Assembly: GCF_900963305.1 (NCBI RefSeq)
Contig: NC_042531.1
Span: forward strand, 8,420,480 to 8,484,479
Source: Echeneis naucrates
Taxonomy: Eukaryota; Chordata; Actinopteri; Carangiformes; Echeneidae
Length of the DNA: 64,000 nucleotides
Reading direction: 5' to 3'
Below the pieces are notes generated by a model. That model was given only the letters and a program-made list of their open reading frames with translations, made no database searches and had not been told where the DNA came from. This document shows positions 1 to 14,169 of this stretch, piece by piece (position 1 is the first letter of the stretch; each line of letters opens with the position of its first letter). Position numbers and translations under genes: made by a program.

Positions 1-859
1 TTGGCTGCTCAAACTTTTTTTCCGCCTATAAAATACTCTTTGAAAAGAGACCTGGAGCACGCGCTGATAAAGCGAGCTGTCATTTTTAATTAACCCCTCA
101 CCTGCTCTCCCCCCAACAAGTAAGCACGAGGGGGCGGCGAGGCGCGGCCGCGCGCGTGCGGAGGGGGGGGGGGGGGGCGAACGCGCGCACGTGCACGACC
201 GGGCGCGGATCTCGGCTGGAAGTAAAAGAAACTGTGATACTAATTTATGAATCGCAATCCGCTTTTCTTCAGCTTGACGAGGCGTTTTGTTCGCGGCGAG
301 GGATGTCAGGCCTCTTTCCGGACTTTTAACACTAAACTTCATCCCTCTGGGATTTTTCAAGATAGCCAAGAGTGTGTTCAAAAAATGAAAACGACATGAT
401 AGAAAAAAAAAAGATCATTATGACTTATCTAACACGCAGCATGCCCCGGCTGTATGGGCTGTTTGGATAAAGACATCAGCAGCTGCAGCGTCTCCCGCGC
501 TGATCAGGATCCTCCGGACTCACAACAATTTCTCTATGACGTGTCGCGCATGATCTGAATATTGAAAATCAGAAGGAAAAAGCTGGATCTGCACAGACGA
601 GCGTGTCACCGCCATCCACAAACGCTTAGAAATGAGTGAGAAGCTTACCTGGTGGAGAGCTGACTTGTGAACTCAATTCTGCAAAGAAAGGAGACATTCA
701 GTCTTCGAGAGAGAATACATGAAAATAACTGTGCATTACAAAAAAAAAAAACAACAACAAAAAAAAAACATACCAAATCGTGTCTTGTATGACAGTCTGA
801 GCAGTAGCTGCACAACAGATGATTGACGGCGGGGTTTTTGGGGTTTCTGTCTGCGGTCG
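1..859 (+). other. Upstream flank of sp9, no gene seen
   Basis: No convincing coding exon. The segment holds a TATAAAA-like stretch near 27-33, a GC-rich patch with a 15-base G run at 163-177, and A-rich runs around 740-770. Short frames on the minus strand here overlap the A runs and resemble no protein. The segment may contain distal sp9 control DNA, but nothing in the sequence proves it. Confidence 0.4.
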
Positions 860-1097
860 GGTCTCTCATTGGCTGACTTCATCGCCCGGCCACGAACGCA
901 GCCATTAGATTGGCTGCGCGTCCTCGCCAGCTGTACTTCAAAGAACACGCTCTCTACAACTACGTAGTGTTGAGAGCTGAGAGCCAAGAGAGAAACCGTG
1001 TGACCCGAGTCAAACACGGTGAGCCTGACTCAAACTGGAGCCGTAGGCTTACAGCATTGACATCGCGACCGTCCTCACCACAGCGCAGACCCTGGAT
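860..1097 (+). promoter_or_regulatory. sp9: sp9 proximal promoter and 5' UTR
   Basis: Two ATTGG (inverted CCAAT) boxes lie at 868-872 and 908-912, about 190-230 bp before the sp9 start codon. Both are followed by GGCTG-type flanks, and the segment is less AT-rich than its surroundings. The transcription start is not visible directly. Assignment to sp9 rests on position and motifs only. Confidence 0.4.
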
Positions 1098-2930
1098 ATG
1101 GCTACGTCTATACTTGGGGTGAGTCTGACTTTGGAATTGTGCGCAAAAGTTATGCGAAAAGTTATTGTAAACTACAGCCAAAAAAAAAAAACAAAAAAAC
1201 AAAACAAAACAAAAAAACTAAACGCTTTCATTTCTGCCTGCATGGGTTGAAGTTAGAGTTAGTTAGTTAAAATCTGTGTCGGAAGTGACCTATTATAAAA
1301 AAAAACAAAAACAAAAACAAATGAGATATATAAACGGATAAAGCCTGGTGGTGTCTGAACCAAAACACAGCTGATCAAACTTTGCGGTGTCCTACTGTTT
1401 TCTGCTGCCGTTGTTACGGCTCATATCAGGTGGTTTGTTTGAAATGTTCATATCCCTCCCGGTTCAAATTATGGTTTGACTTTGAGGACTTACAGCTGCT
1501 TTAATCTAATTGTTTAATTTTATTTTTTTTTTGATCGGTCGTCTGCTGTCCCGTTATCCAGATTCAGCCTCCATCTTTCAGTCACATTCGTCGTCGCCTG
1601 TTTTAAGTCAAACTTGTTGTGTGCCTTTCAGGAAGAGCCACGGTTTGGAACTACACCTCTAGCTATGCTGGCTGCAACTTGCAACAAAATCGGTAACACC
1701 AGTCCTCTTACAACTTTGCCTGACTCCAGCGCTTTCTCAAAAGGTGGATTTCACCCCTGGAAAAGATCCTCATCCAGCTGCAACTTGGGATCCAGTCTGC
1801 CCGGGTTCACGGTGGCAACAAGCCGCGCTTCGACAGGACTAACGCCGACCAGTGGCACCGGTAACAGCGCCTTTTGCTTAGCCTCCACCTCCCCGACCTC
1901 GTCTGCGTTTTCCACAGAGTACAGCGGTCTGTTTTCCAACTCCGCCAGCGTCACGTCCCAAGAGTCTGGACAGTCGGCTTTTATCTCCAAAGTCCACACG
2001 TCAGCAGAGACTCTGTACCCCCGGGTCGGGATGGCGCACCCGTACGAGTCGTGGTACAAATCCGGATTCCACTCGACCATCTCCGGCGACGTCGCCAACG
2101 GAGCGTCCTCGTGGTGGGACGTCCACACCAACCCCGGGTCGTGGCTCGATGTCCAAAATCCGGCCAGCACCCTCCAGACCTCGCTGCACTCCGGGACGCC
2201 GCAGGCCATCCACTCCCAGCTGAGTGGCTACAACCCGGACTTCTCCTCGCTGACCCACTCGGCGTTCAGCTCCACTGGGATCAGCCCGTCCGCCTCTCAT
2301 CTACTGTCCACCAGCCAGCACCTGTTAACGCAGGACGGCTTCAAAACGGTCATCCCCACGTACACAGACGCTTCTGCCGCCAACGCCATGATCTCTGGGG
2401 GCAGTTCAGGAATAAGCAGCTCCTCCAGGTCGTCCAGGCGGTACTCCGGCAGAGCAACATGTGACTGTCCGAACTGCCAGGAGGCTGAGCGGCTGGGACC
2501 CGCCGGGGCCAGCCTGCGGAGAAAGGGACTCCACAGCTGCCACATTCCCGGCTGCGGTAAAGTGTACGGAAAGACCTCTCACCTCAAGGCGCACTTGAGG
2601 TGGCACACCGGCGAGCGGCCTTTTGTCTGCAACTGGCTTTTCTGTGGAAAAAGGTTCACTCGGTCCGATGAGCTCCAGAGACACCTTCGCACCCACACCG
2701 GCGAGAAACGGTTTGCTTGCCCGGTGTGTAACAAGCGCTTTATGCGGAGCGATCACTTGAGCAAGCACATCAAAACGCACACGGCCGGTGGAGGAGGCAA
2801 AAAGGGCAGCGACAGTGACACCGACACCAGCAACCTGGAGACCCCGAGGTCCGAGTCCCCAGAACTTATTTTGGAGGGGGTAAACCCCAGAATCAGTGTT
2901 AAGGATCCCTCTCCACACGACGAGCCCTAA
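1098..2930 (+). CDS. sp9: Sp9 transcription factor, complete, two exons
   Basis: Coding exons 1098-1118 and 1632-2930 give 439 residues. Exon 1 encodes only MATSILG and stops at a GTGAGT donor. Exon 2 follows a CTTTCAG acceptor and restores the vertebrate Sp9 start ([21 protein letters not shown]). Residue positions: the conserved Sp-type [10 protein letters not shown] motif near 15-24; a Ser/Thr-rich activation region to about 280; the buttonhead box CDCPNC near 284-289; and three C2H2 fingers at about 310-332, 340-362 and 370-390 with intact Cys/His and the [16 protein letters not shown] and RSDHLSKH recognition helices that read GC boxes. Known of the family: Sp9 is nuclear and acts in limb-bud outgrowth and forebrain interneuron development. 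The alternative Met upstream in the intron (1614) is not used, because the two-exon form matches the family. The Ala runs of mammalian Sp9 are largely absent. The closest alternative, Sp8, fits the N-terminus less well. Confidence 0.96.
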
Positions 2931-3402
2931 TGAGGCTGCAGCCCAAATCAAGCCACATTCAAAACTGCACAGCAATGAAAAAAAAAAACGGGTCTTATCT
3001 GACAGACAATACAGGAGAACATATTTCAAGAAGCGATTGCAAAGTCTTAAAAAATATATTCTCCACAGGCGTAACGAGTATTTCATCCGTAAATCCATCT
3101 AAAGCAACCGCAGAGAGATTTACTGTAGGGCCTTTGGAAAAGAAATTGAAGGACAACTTGAAAATGAAATGGATGTCTGCTAAAGGGTGTGCGAAACCTG
3201 TTGAACTTTGGTTGGACAGTGCGAGTTTCATCGTGTATATTGACGACTAAACTATGTGTTATTTTCCTGTAAATGTTAGGCTATGATTGTTTTATTCGTG
3301 TTGGTATCCTGGAAATCAGGGAGTTTACTTTCGACGCACTTTGTGGATATGTATGTACACAGCTTTTTTCAACTTTGGTTAATCATTTTATTTCTTTGCT
3401 AA

Positions 3403-3403
<1 letters not shown>

Positions 3404-3431
<28 letters not shown>
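3404..3431. repeat. (AT)n microsatellite in the sp9 3' UTR region
   Basis: About 14 AT units without interruption, 470 bp after the sp9 stop. Confidence 0.9.
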
Positions 3432-3433
<2 letters not shown>

Positions 3434-3662
3434 GTTTACCTGTAAAAAGTCACACGTATAAGACTTTCATTTTATCGTAATTAAAACATCTTAAAAAAGG
3501 CTGCAATTGTGTGATGTAGATTTTATATATATATATTGTTTGATTATGTTAACATTTTAAAATGGAAAAAAATTAGGACACTTATTTCAAACACGTTGTG
3601 GGCATTTTTTTGCTTCTTAAAATCACCTATAATACCGTGACTTTCACTATTTCCCCCTATGG

Positions 3663-3668
3663 AATAAA
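3663..3668 (+). terminator. sp9: Probable sp9 poly(A) signal
   Basis: A canonical AATAAA lies 733 bp after the sp9 stop codon in AT-rich DNA, implying a 3' UTR of about 0.75 kb. Other transcript ends are possible. Confidence 0.4.
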
Positions 3669-5130
3669 TCAATGTTTAATGCCCCGGAAAAGACATTTCA
3701 TGCCTAAATGAAAATCTTGTTAAATGGTATTAATTATGACTTGGAGCACATCGCAGCCCCATGTGTCTTGTATTTGCGATTAGGGATTCGTGTCTTATCA
3801 AATATCTAATTAATCTCCGAGACATCTTTTGTTCAGTTTCACTTTATCGGGGAGGGGGAGTTTCCAAGGGGGTTTGATGACAAAGGTCCCTGAATATTTA
3901 TTCTAATTGTCCAAATTGACTGCTTTCATTTGCATACCAATCGATAGACTGAGAATAAGGATATGGCTGCCTCTTTTTTTTTTTTTTTGCCAGAAACCAC
4001 ATAGATTTTATGGAAACAGTTTTTTAAACTTAAGAAAAAGAGGGGGCAAAGAGTCACATGCAAATGGTGAATTTGAAATGGTCCTTGCTCAGCGCAAACA
4101 AATGGTGCCTGCGAGTTATTTGAATATCAGTGGCCCCGTATTGAAAGGGTTCAAGGATGCTCTCTGACTTCTTTGTGCTCAGCCAGTGCAGCGTCCGACT
4201 GTCAGAGAAAAAGCCGGGGAATAATTACAGCGTGAGTCCAGGACTTGGAATACGTCAGGGAAAAGCATCTCATCCAGACACCCGCTTCTTCCCCCTGTTT
4301 TTTTTTTTTTTTGAAGAGGATGTTAAATTAACCAGAAGGCAATGGAGGGAAATTATTTTCATTTCCTTTTGTGCAACAGCGGCTTCAAGGAAATGGCGAG
4401 ATAGTGAAAACTATCAAATTAGATTGCCAAAACACGAGCAGCAACACTTCAAAAGAAATATGTTTGTAAATGTAGGCTTTTTAACAACTCGTTTAGCAAT
4501 TCAAATGAATTTGTTTATTGAGATAAAATTTTATTGTATATATAAGCCTATACATAAGCGATAGTGTTTTTTTTTTTTGTTTTGTTAGATTGTTTTTAGT
4601 TTTGGTGACAGGACGAGGTAAATAAAAATATATATATCTTATTATTAGGCCTAAAATTGTAGATGACAGGAAGAAAATGGTCAATTTATAGTTAAAATAC
4701 AGATGGAGATTGAATAATAATACCTTTAAATTCCACATAATTAAGACTATAAATAATATAATTTTAAATACCACCCACCATAAAAAAAAAAAAAACGAAA
4801 AACGTACAGCGTTGCTTCATTTCCACACTGTCACTCCTTTGCTTTACTCTTATTTATTCTTGGATATATTATGTATTTACGCTGGCTATTTGGGCAGAAT
4901 TCGTGGGTTATTTATTTTGTTTGAGTTTGATGCAACGTATCACCTTTGTAGGACGCACATATTATGTAAAAGGTAACCGGTCGGAATTTAAATAAATAAA
5001 TAACACATACACACATATAAAATATTAGGCCTATGCGCAAGTGTAACAATTCGCCTTCACTAGTCTAGAGAAAGACAATTAAGTGAGTCTACAATCATCA
5101 TCAGTCAACGGACAGATCCACATCTTCATT
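3669..5130. other. sp9-cir1 convergent intergenic DNA
   Basis: No coding exon is supported. The part from about 3730 to 4150 has mixed composition and octamer-like ATTTGCATA and ATGCAAAT motifs (near 3929 and 4059), as is usual for conserved enhancers beside developmental genes. The part from 4560 to 5060 is AT-rich low-complexity DNA with T and A runs. The enhancer reading is inference. Confidence 0.4.
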
Positions 5131-5155
5131 TCACTCTCATCCAAGGCGATGACAT

Positions 5156-5161
5156 TTTATT
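5156..5161 (-). terminator. cir1: Probable cir1 poly(A) signal
   Basis: TTTATT on the plus strand reads AATAAA on the minus strand, about 520 bp after the cir1 stop codon. This implies a 3' UTR covering roughly 5135-5680. Confidence 0.45.
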
Positions 5162-5680
5162 TCATCCATGTCAAATAAACGCATTAAACTGAGAGCGTTA
5201 TACATTTAATCAGAAAGTAAAAGTCCTGATTTTGCCGCATTACAGCTGACAATGTCGATATATCCTCCCAAAAAGGGCACAGTGAGGGAAGGAGGATAAA
5301 AAAAAGCCCGCAGCAACAGAAATGCTCTTTTTTGCAGTCAACTGACCATGAAAATGAGTCCAACATTTTCCCATCAACAGATCATTGCTGCAAATTGCTT
5401 CCAATGGTAATCAATTAATTTAGACCCTTTCATACAGTACAAGAAAACACAGGAGAGAAATGAGATGCATCTAGATATTTTCTGTCCACTGCTTCCCTCT
5501 ACTGGAAGAAAAAGAGACTCATATCCACAATAGCTGGAGTTTGATATTTAAATCAAGGGACTGTGTGATTACCAAGAGAACTTACTTCACAGTAACCACG
5601 CAAAAAAAAAAAAAAGCAAGGAAACCGTTCAACGTTATTGTAAGGGGGTAAGAAACTCTTAAAAAAATAGTCAAAAACAG

Positions 5681-8231
5681 TCAGCGCTGTCTTTTACCTC
5701 TGTCTTGGTTTCGCTCTCCTCTCTCCCTACTCCTGCTCCTACTTCTTCCTCTGCCCTCCCTTTCTTTCCCCCTTTCCCTGCTCCTGCTCCTCCCATCTGC
5801 TGTTCTGCCTTTCCTTCCATCTGTGCTACTTCTGTTCCTCTCACCATTTCCACTGCGACGCCTGTCTTTACCTCTGTCCTCCCTGCTTCTTTCGCAGCTC
5901 CTGCTTCTTTCCAAACCAGACTTGGAGCTGCTAGGTCTCTCTCTGTCCCTGCTGTTGTGCCTCTTTCTCTCTTGACCTCCCCCAGACTTGATCTTGTTCT
6001 CCAGGCTACGATTTCGACTCCTGCTCCTTCCCCTCTCTGTCTGTGTTTGCCTATAATCTCGGGACTCCTCTTCAGGCCACCTCTGTCCTGTGTGAGGGCT
6101 CGGTGACCTGCTCCTGTGAGAAGAGGCCTTTCTCTGACTCTTGACTTGATGCTCGCTCTCAGAGCTGTTATCCCGACAGGAATCCCTTTTCTTGTTCTTC
6201 TTTCTCTTTTGGCTCTTGAACTTGCCATGACGGTTTGACTCTGAGTCACTATCACTGCTGCTACTGCTGGAGGAGTCAGTGGAGCTATCACTACTTTCAT
6301 GCTTTTTTGTATGTTTTCTTTTGCTTTTCTTCTTTTGTTTTTTGCTCTTCTTTTTCTTGGACGCCTTCTTCTCCTGTCGATCTAGCTTTCTATAAAATAG
6401 CATCAAAACATGAATATAAATGTAAGATGGATTAAAAGTATGGCAGCAGAAATATTATATTTACACACATACAAACATACAAGGTTCTCAAATTTTACAA
6501 TTATTTAAGATTATTTAATAATTCCTAAAACCACCTTGCAGGTATTTAATTTTAGTTTACTGTATCAACATATGAAGCTTCAAAATATTTGTACCATATA
6601 AAAAACTACTGGTAAATCTTGGTTCAACGCAGTTCAATGCCAATAAGCTTTAGAGAATTAGTTGCTATATTTTACCTGAGAAGCTTCTGCTTTTCTTTGG
6701 TCGATAAAGACTTAAGAAATTCTACCTCAGGATCATCTTCATCATCGCTGGCAACATATTCCTACAAAAGGAAACAGCTAATTAAAAATTGCATTAAAAT
6801 TAAAACAACAATCTAAAGTGAAACATCTATGTCAAAAGCAAATCTAAGCTGAAGACTTAAATATAATAAGACTTAAAAATATGAGGAGATGAGTATAGTC
6901 AAATCTGTTCTCTTGCTCTTAAAACTGTCCACTTTGCAGTATTTATACATGATAGATATAGATACAGTTAGTCTTTCCTCTCTGAAGGGCAGTGTGTGTT
7001 TGTGTGTGTGTGTTCCTATGTCATCCTATGTGTACAATGATGGGGGCACGAGACAGACAATTACCCGCGATGGATCACAAACAGTAGCATTCCTACCAAG
7101 GACACATTTTTTCAGGGCAAACCCACTGTTTCGCATCTCCGCCATTAACTCTGAGGGGTGCATCGACGGACCTGTTAGCACAAATGACAGCCTCAGAGTC
7201 CCATTGATGTCAAACCCATGCCAACCACTATCTCCACAGTGGGAATTTCAGGGGCGGCTTTGTTAACAGAATGGGACATCAAATCAACTCACTCCACTTC
7301 CGGCTGAGCAAATCATACAATATCATTCTCTGCCAAAGCAGCAGTTAGAGGAATCAGAATACACAATAATTACATTTTTTTCTTCTGGCGCAGGAGGGGG
7401 ACCATTACAGTACTCCACCATCAACACCATGCACTGACTGGACTCTCCCAGGGTAAATATTATTACTTTACTACGCAACTCAGTGATTGCAGAACTCAGA
7501 ATCAGCTCAAGACTGTGAGCTCCAGCTGAAACCTGAGGAGAGGTACAGTAAGTGTACCTGCTGCAATATCTGTGACAGACAAAAGGTAACCTAAAGGCCA
7601 GTAATATTAAGCATTAAAGATATTCTGAGTCCTTCTTACTCTGCTCAAATAAAAATATTTAACAGTTTTAACATTGAAAAACAAATGCAGTTACCTATTT
7701 ACATTGAAAACGTTGCTGCACATAAAACTAAAACTCTGCAGGGGATAAATTTAAAATGATACACAGTTATTGCATGTACTTTACCTGCTGCCTCCTCTGA
7801 TGCCACAGAGCTGGCATTGATACCCGACAGCCCAAAGAGAGGACACTCTCTGTCTGTGTTCACATGGCCCCATTTGTGGCATTTGATGCATCTCACATTG
7901 CGCACCTTTGAAGGTAACAAGAACAGACATCACTTGCTATTATCTCAATACTGGAGAGAAATGCATAATAATTTCACATAAGCACACTTTATATACAGTA
8001 ATAGCTCTGGATTTATTTTTGACAGCAGGTAAGGTGTAGCTTGTATTGGGCTGTATTTTATAATATACTCTACAAACTTGAGCGATGAAAACATATCTAT
8101 CAGGGGTTAAGTGTGAATTTGCATTGTAAAAACACTACAGTGTAATTTTTCCTTTTCTAACTGTTTCCCTCACAGAATTTGAAAGACATGAATGTTACAA
8201 GAAAGCAATCAGAAAAAACAAAACACAGAAT

Positions 8232-8286
<55 letters not shown>

Positions 8287-10548
8287 CTCTCAAACATAGT
8301 ACATTTAATTCTTGTTTCTTATTCTAATATTTTATTCAATTGGTGATCCCCTCAGATCAAAGCCCTGTCTGGGAAGCTCTGGTGGAGTATATATTCTTAA
8401 AATAAATATAAATAATAACAGACCTGGATTCCAAATGGTTGATCCCGAATATTCATGTCATCTTTTGCATACCTATGTGACAAAATTAGGGATAAAAATA
8501 CTACAAATCCCAAAAGAAAATTCAACATGCCAGAAAATTTCATTACGTATTAAATTGAGCACATACTTCTCACGAGGAGCCCCCTTCTGCCACTCAAATT
8601 TGTACTCTTCCTCCCCCTCCTGACAAAAAAAGCACATTTCATCGGGAAGTGCAATATGTAACCATTTCTTGTTATAAGTGATCAAAAACCAACATTAACT
8701 AAGATTATTGTTTTCACTACTTCACCTCTTTCTTTTCCTCTTCAAGACAGAAGACAGTCATGAAACAAAAACACATTAACATGTTAATCCTTTATTTTTC
8801 TTATGGGCAAATGTTGAAACTGGTAATAGTATTTAGCAGTAGTAGTAACCACAGAGTCTTGACTTAAAAGATAATTTACCTTTTGATGCTCCAGGTGGTG
8901 CCTCATACATGAAATTGAGACCATTTTTAACACGGTCATCCCCCATCAACAACCTAGAGGTCAAAAACCAATGTGATGAATATCATTGTTATCGTTTTCA
9001 TAGTGTTTATCAATATTTACAACACATGGAATTAGATGAAGTCTCCAGAAAATGTTCACTGGCTTTCTTTTGAGATAGCTCAGCCTATATTAGCTAAGCA
9101 TTTAACTGTTCAAATAGACAGGTACAAGGTATCACCCTGTATAGTTATGACCTGTTGTTGTACGTGTCCTGTTCTTTCAGGTATGCCTGCATAAGTTCCT
9201 CTTGTTTTTTCTTCTCGAAAGTCAGTTTCTGCTCTGCAATCCATACCTGAAATAAAGCGAAAAGGATTAAACCCCATGTTTTCCCTACTGTTCGAGGCAT
9301 ACTGTAGGAGCCACATTTATTTATTTGTCTGTCTTCCGGTGTTGGGTCAGGTCTTCACAGGTGGCAGTATACCATTTTTCTATATAAGCACGGGTGCTGG
9401 TGATGGAGGAGGAGTTTGGAGGTGGAAGGTCATGCCGTTTTTACACGCAGCCGGTTTCTTTTGTTTGGTTTTCATCATTATCCCAACGTTATTTATTTTT
9501 GCATCCGTATAATAACTTATCTTTTTTTTTCTGATCAATAAACGGGAACATCACCCAAAAGTGGAAACGTGTGGACATTGTTTCAATAGAGAGCGCGTAG
9601 GAAAACAGTCTCCCACCTCACCATGAACGACTAAAGGAGGACAGGATAGTCGCTATACATACTTTATTAGGTTCAGCTGCTCAGGTTGAACAATACAGCT
9701 TTAACCTGTGATTTCAGAATCTGCTGTGGACCATTAAAACAACTTTTCCGCTATATATTTTCTAAACCATACAATTATCTGAAGGGTTCACAGCAGCATT
9801 CATCGGTAAAGAGTAATAATTATCAGTTGCAAGATGCAAATTAATGATAAAAGAAAACATAAATCTAGGTGATTTCTCATATGAATTATAGCATGCGTTG
9901 CAAGCTGTTTACACAATATCGAGCTTGATAAGTGATGAATCAGAGGACCGCAATCCTATTTGCATCTACATCTGGCAGCAAAGAAAGTTACGTGGACATA
10001 AACTATTATGTTTAGGCTGAATACTGGCACACACTACATCAACTGCAGGTTATGTAGCACAGAGGCCAGCTCAGGTTTCCGACAATAGAAAATAGGAGGG
10101 TAACATTTATAGTACACAAATGTAGGATGTCTAGTTAAGAAAATTGGCAGTGAATTTGTCTCTTCCTCAAAAAAAAAACAAAACAAAAAAAAAAACATAA
10201 AAACTTAAGAAAGACGACATGAACGTTGTAACATCAACTTGACAAATTAGCCAACACAGCTTCATTCAAACATGCCGAGACAGACGTCCTCCTTTTCGGT
10301 GGTTTATCTAAAATCTGATTTTGGATAAAGCCGTTAGATTGAGGTGAAAATGTATTCATAAAAAAAGTCATGCTAGCTTCTGACGGCTGACAACCTGCGC
10401 AACACGAAGTTAGCATAGCTGGTTAGCTAACAGGCTAACCGGCTTTATTTCAGTCCTGAGTGAAACGAGTACTCACTTTCTTGATATTAGACTTCGACGC
10501 AGGGTGAAAGTCTTTCTTGCACATGAAATTTGCAAAGGATTTCCCCAT
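5681..10548 (-). CDS. cir1: Corepressor interacting with RBPJ 1, complete, ten exons
   Basis: Coding exons in transcript order: 10477-10548, 9152-9246, 8880-8953, 8726-8739, 8567-8619, 8424-8472, 7785-7905, 7065-7171, 6676-6761, 5681-6389. Together they encode 459 residues and all phases close. The start [24 protein letters not shown] and the [21 protein letters not shown] block are nearly identical to human CIR1. A zinc-knuckle-like [16 protein letters not shown] follows (exon 7), then [19 protein letters not shown] (exon 8), [19 protein letters not shown] (exon 9) and a long Lys-, Ser- and Arg-Ser-rich tail (exon 10). Known of the family: CIR1 bridges RBPJ/CBF1 to the HDAC-SAP complex in Notch target repression and associates with splicing factors through its RS tail; it is nuclear. 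Odd points: exon 4 is only 14 nt, and exon 8 is diverged ([16 protein letters not shown] against KRNVLGRNLTANDPSQ in human). The gene is divergent from scrn3. Confidence 0.95.
8235..8283. repeat. (TA)n microsatellite in a cir1 intron
   Basis: An uninterrupted TA/AT run of 49 bp lies in the intron between cir1 exons 6 and 7. Confidence 0.95.
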
Positions 10549-11356
10549 GGCTGACCGCCTCTATCGCCCTGTTAATGGAAAACGTAGAGCTAGTTTGAGG
10601 TAATGGTTCCGTTAGCGAAGCTACTCCAGCATGTAAACAAATGAACCGGCGTGAAGATGGTTCTCCGTTGGATCTAAGGAGCGGCGCCGGTCGGACACCA
10701 GAGAATTTTATTTAAATTAAATTAAATTGGATTTTTATTAATTTTTTTTATTTAAAACAGCATTTAAAACATGTACATAATTTCACAGCGATTTATACAT
10801 GATTTGGAAAATGTAAATCAAAAACGACATTGTTTAATTATGAAATTGCCAACAATAATTTTAAGGTATTGTATAAAATGACAAATTAATTTTTTAAAGG
10901 CTGTAGGAATGGAAGAAATTGAATTAATATCGTACAGAAGTGTGAGGGAAAGGGATTATGAGGCTCTTCTTGACGAATATGAAACGGACTTCAGCGTGAT
11001 CACGTGACCACAGTGTTTCCGTGTCACAGTGGTGCAACCAGGCGTGAGAATAGAAACTTTGGCTGATTGTGTCCGCTAACACACAGGCAGGTACGATTAC
11101 CTTTTTAAAAAAAAAAATTGTCACAACATTACTTAATATTGCGCTCTGTCCAAATGGCTTCACGTGTCAAACTGAACATTTTAGCTCTAAATGTGAGCAG
11201 CTAGCTCTGAAATGTAATCGGGGAGTTATTGTTGCTTAATGCTAAGCTGACTTTGTTGTTTATTTGTGTCCTGCCATTAGAGCAGGGTTTGTGTATCTGT
11301 GAGGTCACTAAACTTTTGAGTCTCTCAGTAGGTTTTTTATTTTTTTTTTACTGGAC
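10549..11356. promoter_or_regulatory. Divergent cir1/scrn3 promoter region
   Basis: The start codons of cir1 (-) and scrn3 (+) are 808 bp apart. A GC-rich core lies near 10635-10700, and a TCACGTGA palindrome sits at 11000-11007. A splice-donor-like CAGGCAG|GTACGA near 11090 could end an untranslated first exon of scrn3 beginning around 11030. The ATTAAATTAAATT-rich stretch at 10705-10760 separates the two sides. Shared control of the two genes is inference from spacing. Confidence 0.5.
11000..11007. promoter_or_regulatory. CACGTG E-box (M-box/CLEAR-like) near scrn3
   Basis: TCACGTGA, the preferred palindrome of MiT/TFE and USF factors, lies about 350 bp before the scrn3 start codon and about 450 bp from the cir1 start. 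Function is inferred from the motif alone. Confidence 0.4.
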
Positions 11357-13847
<2,491 letters not shown>

Positions 13848-14057
13848 GATGACTGAACCACAAAAGAGTTCTTCATGGTGAAAGAAGTAAATGGCTCTAC
13901 AGTTAGTACCTTTTAGTCAGAAGTGCAAATATGCTTGCATAATGAATTAGAGCATATCTTTACATTAATTAACATCATTGTATAAAAAATGATGCAGCCC
14001 AAGGTACAAGGATGGACTAAACATTCTAGTTTCATTGATAAATACTAAAATAATAAT

Positions 14058-14121
14058 AATAAAACATTTGCTTTATGTGCTACATGATATTGGGGTTCAA
14101 TTCGGACCAAGTCATAATAAA
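14058..14121 (+). terminator. scrn3: Probable scrn3 poly(A) signals (two AATAAA)
   Basis: AATAAA occurs at 14058-14063 and again at 14116-14121, about 210 and 270 bp after the scrn3 stop. The minus-strand signal of gpr155 follows within 50 bp, so the two transcripts meet tail to tail. Confidence 0.5.
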
Positions 14122-14163
14122 CACACAGCTTTCAAGAGTTACATATTGTTTTAGAGTGTTTTT

Positions 14164-14169
14164 TTTATT
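14164..14169 (-). terminator. gpr155: Probable gpr155 poly(A) signal
   Basis: TTTATT on the plus strand gives AATAAA for the minus-strand gene, 1.48 kb after its stop codon. The intervening AT-rich DNA (14170-15651) has no other gene and is read as 3' UTR. Confidence 0.4.

Noticed and set aside
1614-1631. In-frame Met upstream of sp9 exon 2 as a start codon
   Set aside because: It lies in the intron before a good acceptor. The two-exon form gives the conserved MATSILG start.
1751-2209. Minus-strand frames opposite sp9 exon 2
   Set aside because: Shadows produced by the GC-rich coding exon.
5705-6106. Plus-strand Pro/Ser/Ala-rich frame opposite cir1 exon 10
   Set aside because: It is the antisense shadow of the Arg-Ser repeat region.
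7340-7460. Minus-strand open frame (reads [17 protein letters not shown]) as a cir1 exon
   Set aside because: The exon at 7065-7171 matches CIR1 and joins its neighbours in phase. This frame has no CIR1 resemblance and no matching splice sites.
7420-7545. Minus-strand frame containing [16 protein letters not shown] as an extra cir1 exon
   Set aside because: The neighbouring exons already join in phase without it, and the likeness to SELIAEMR is better explained by the true exon at 7065-7171.
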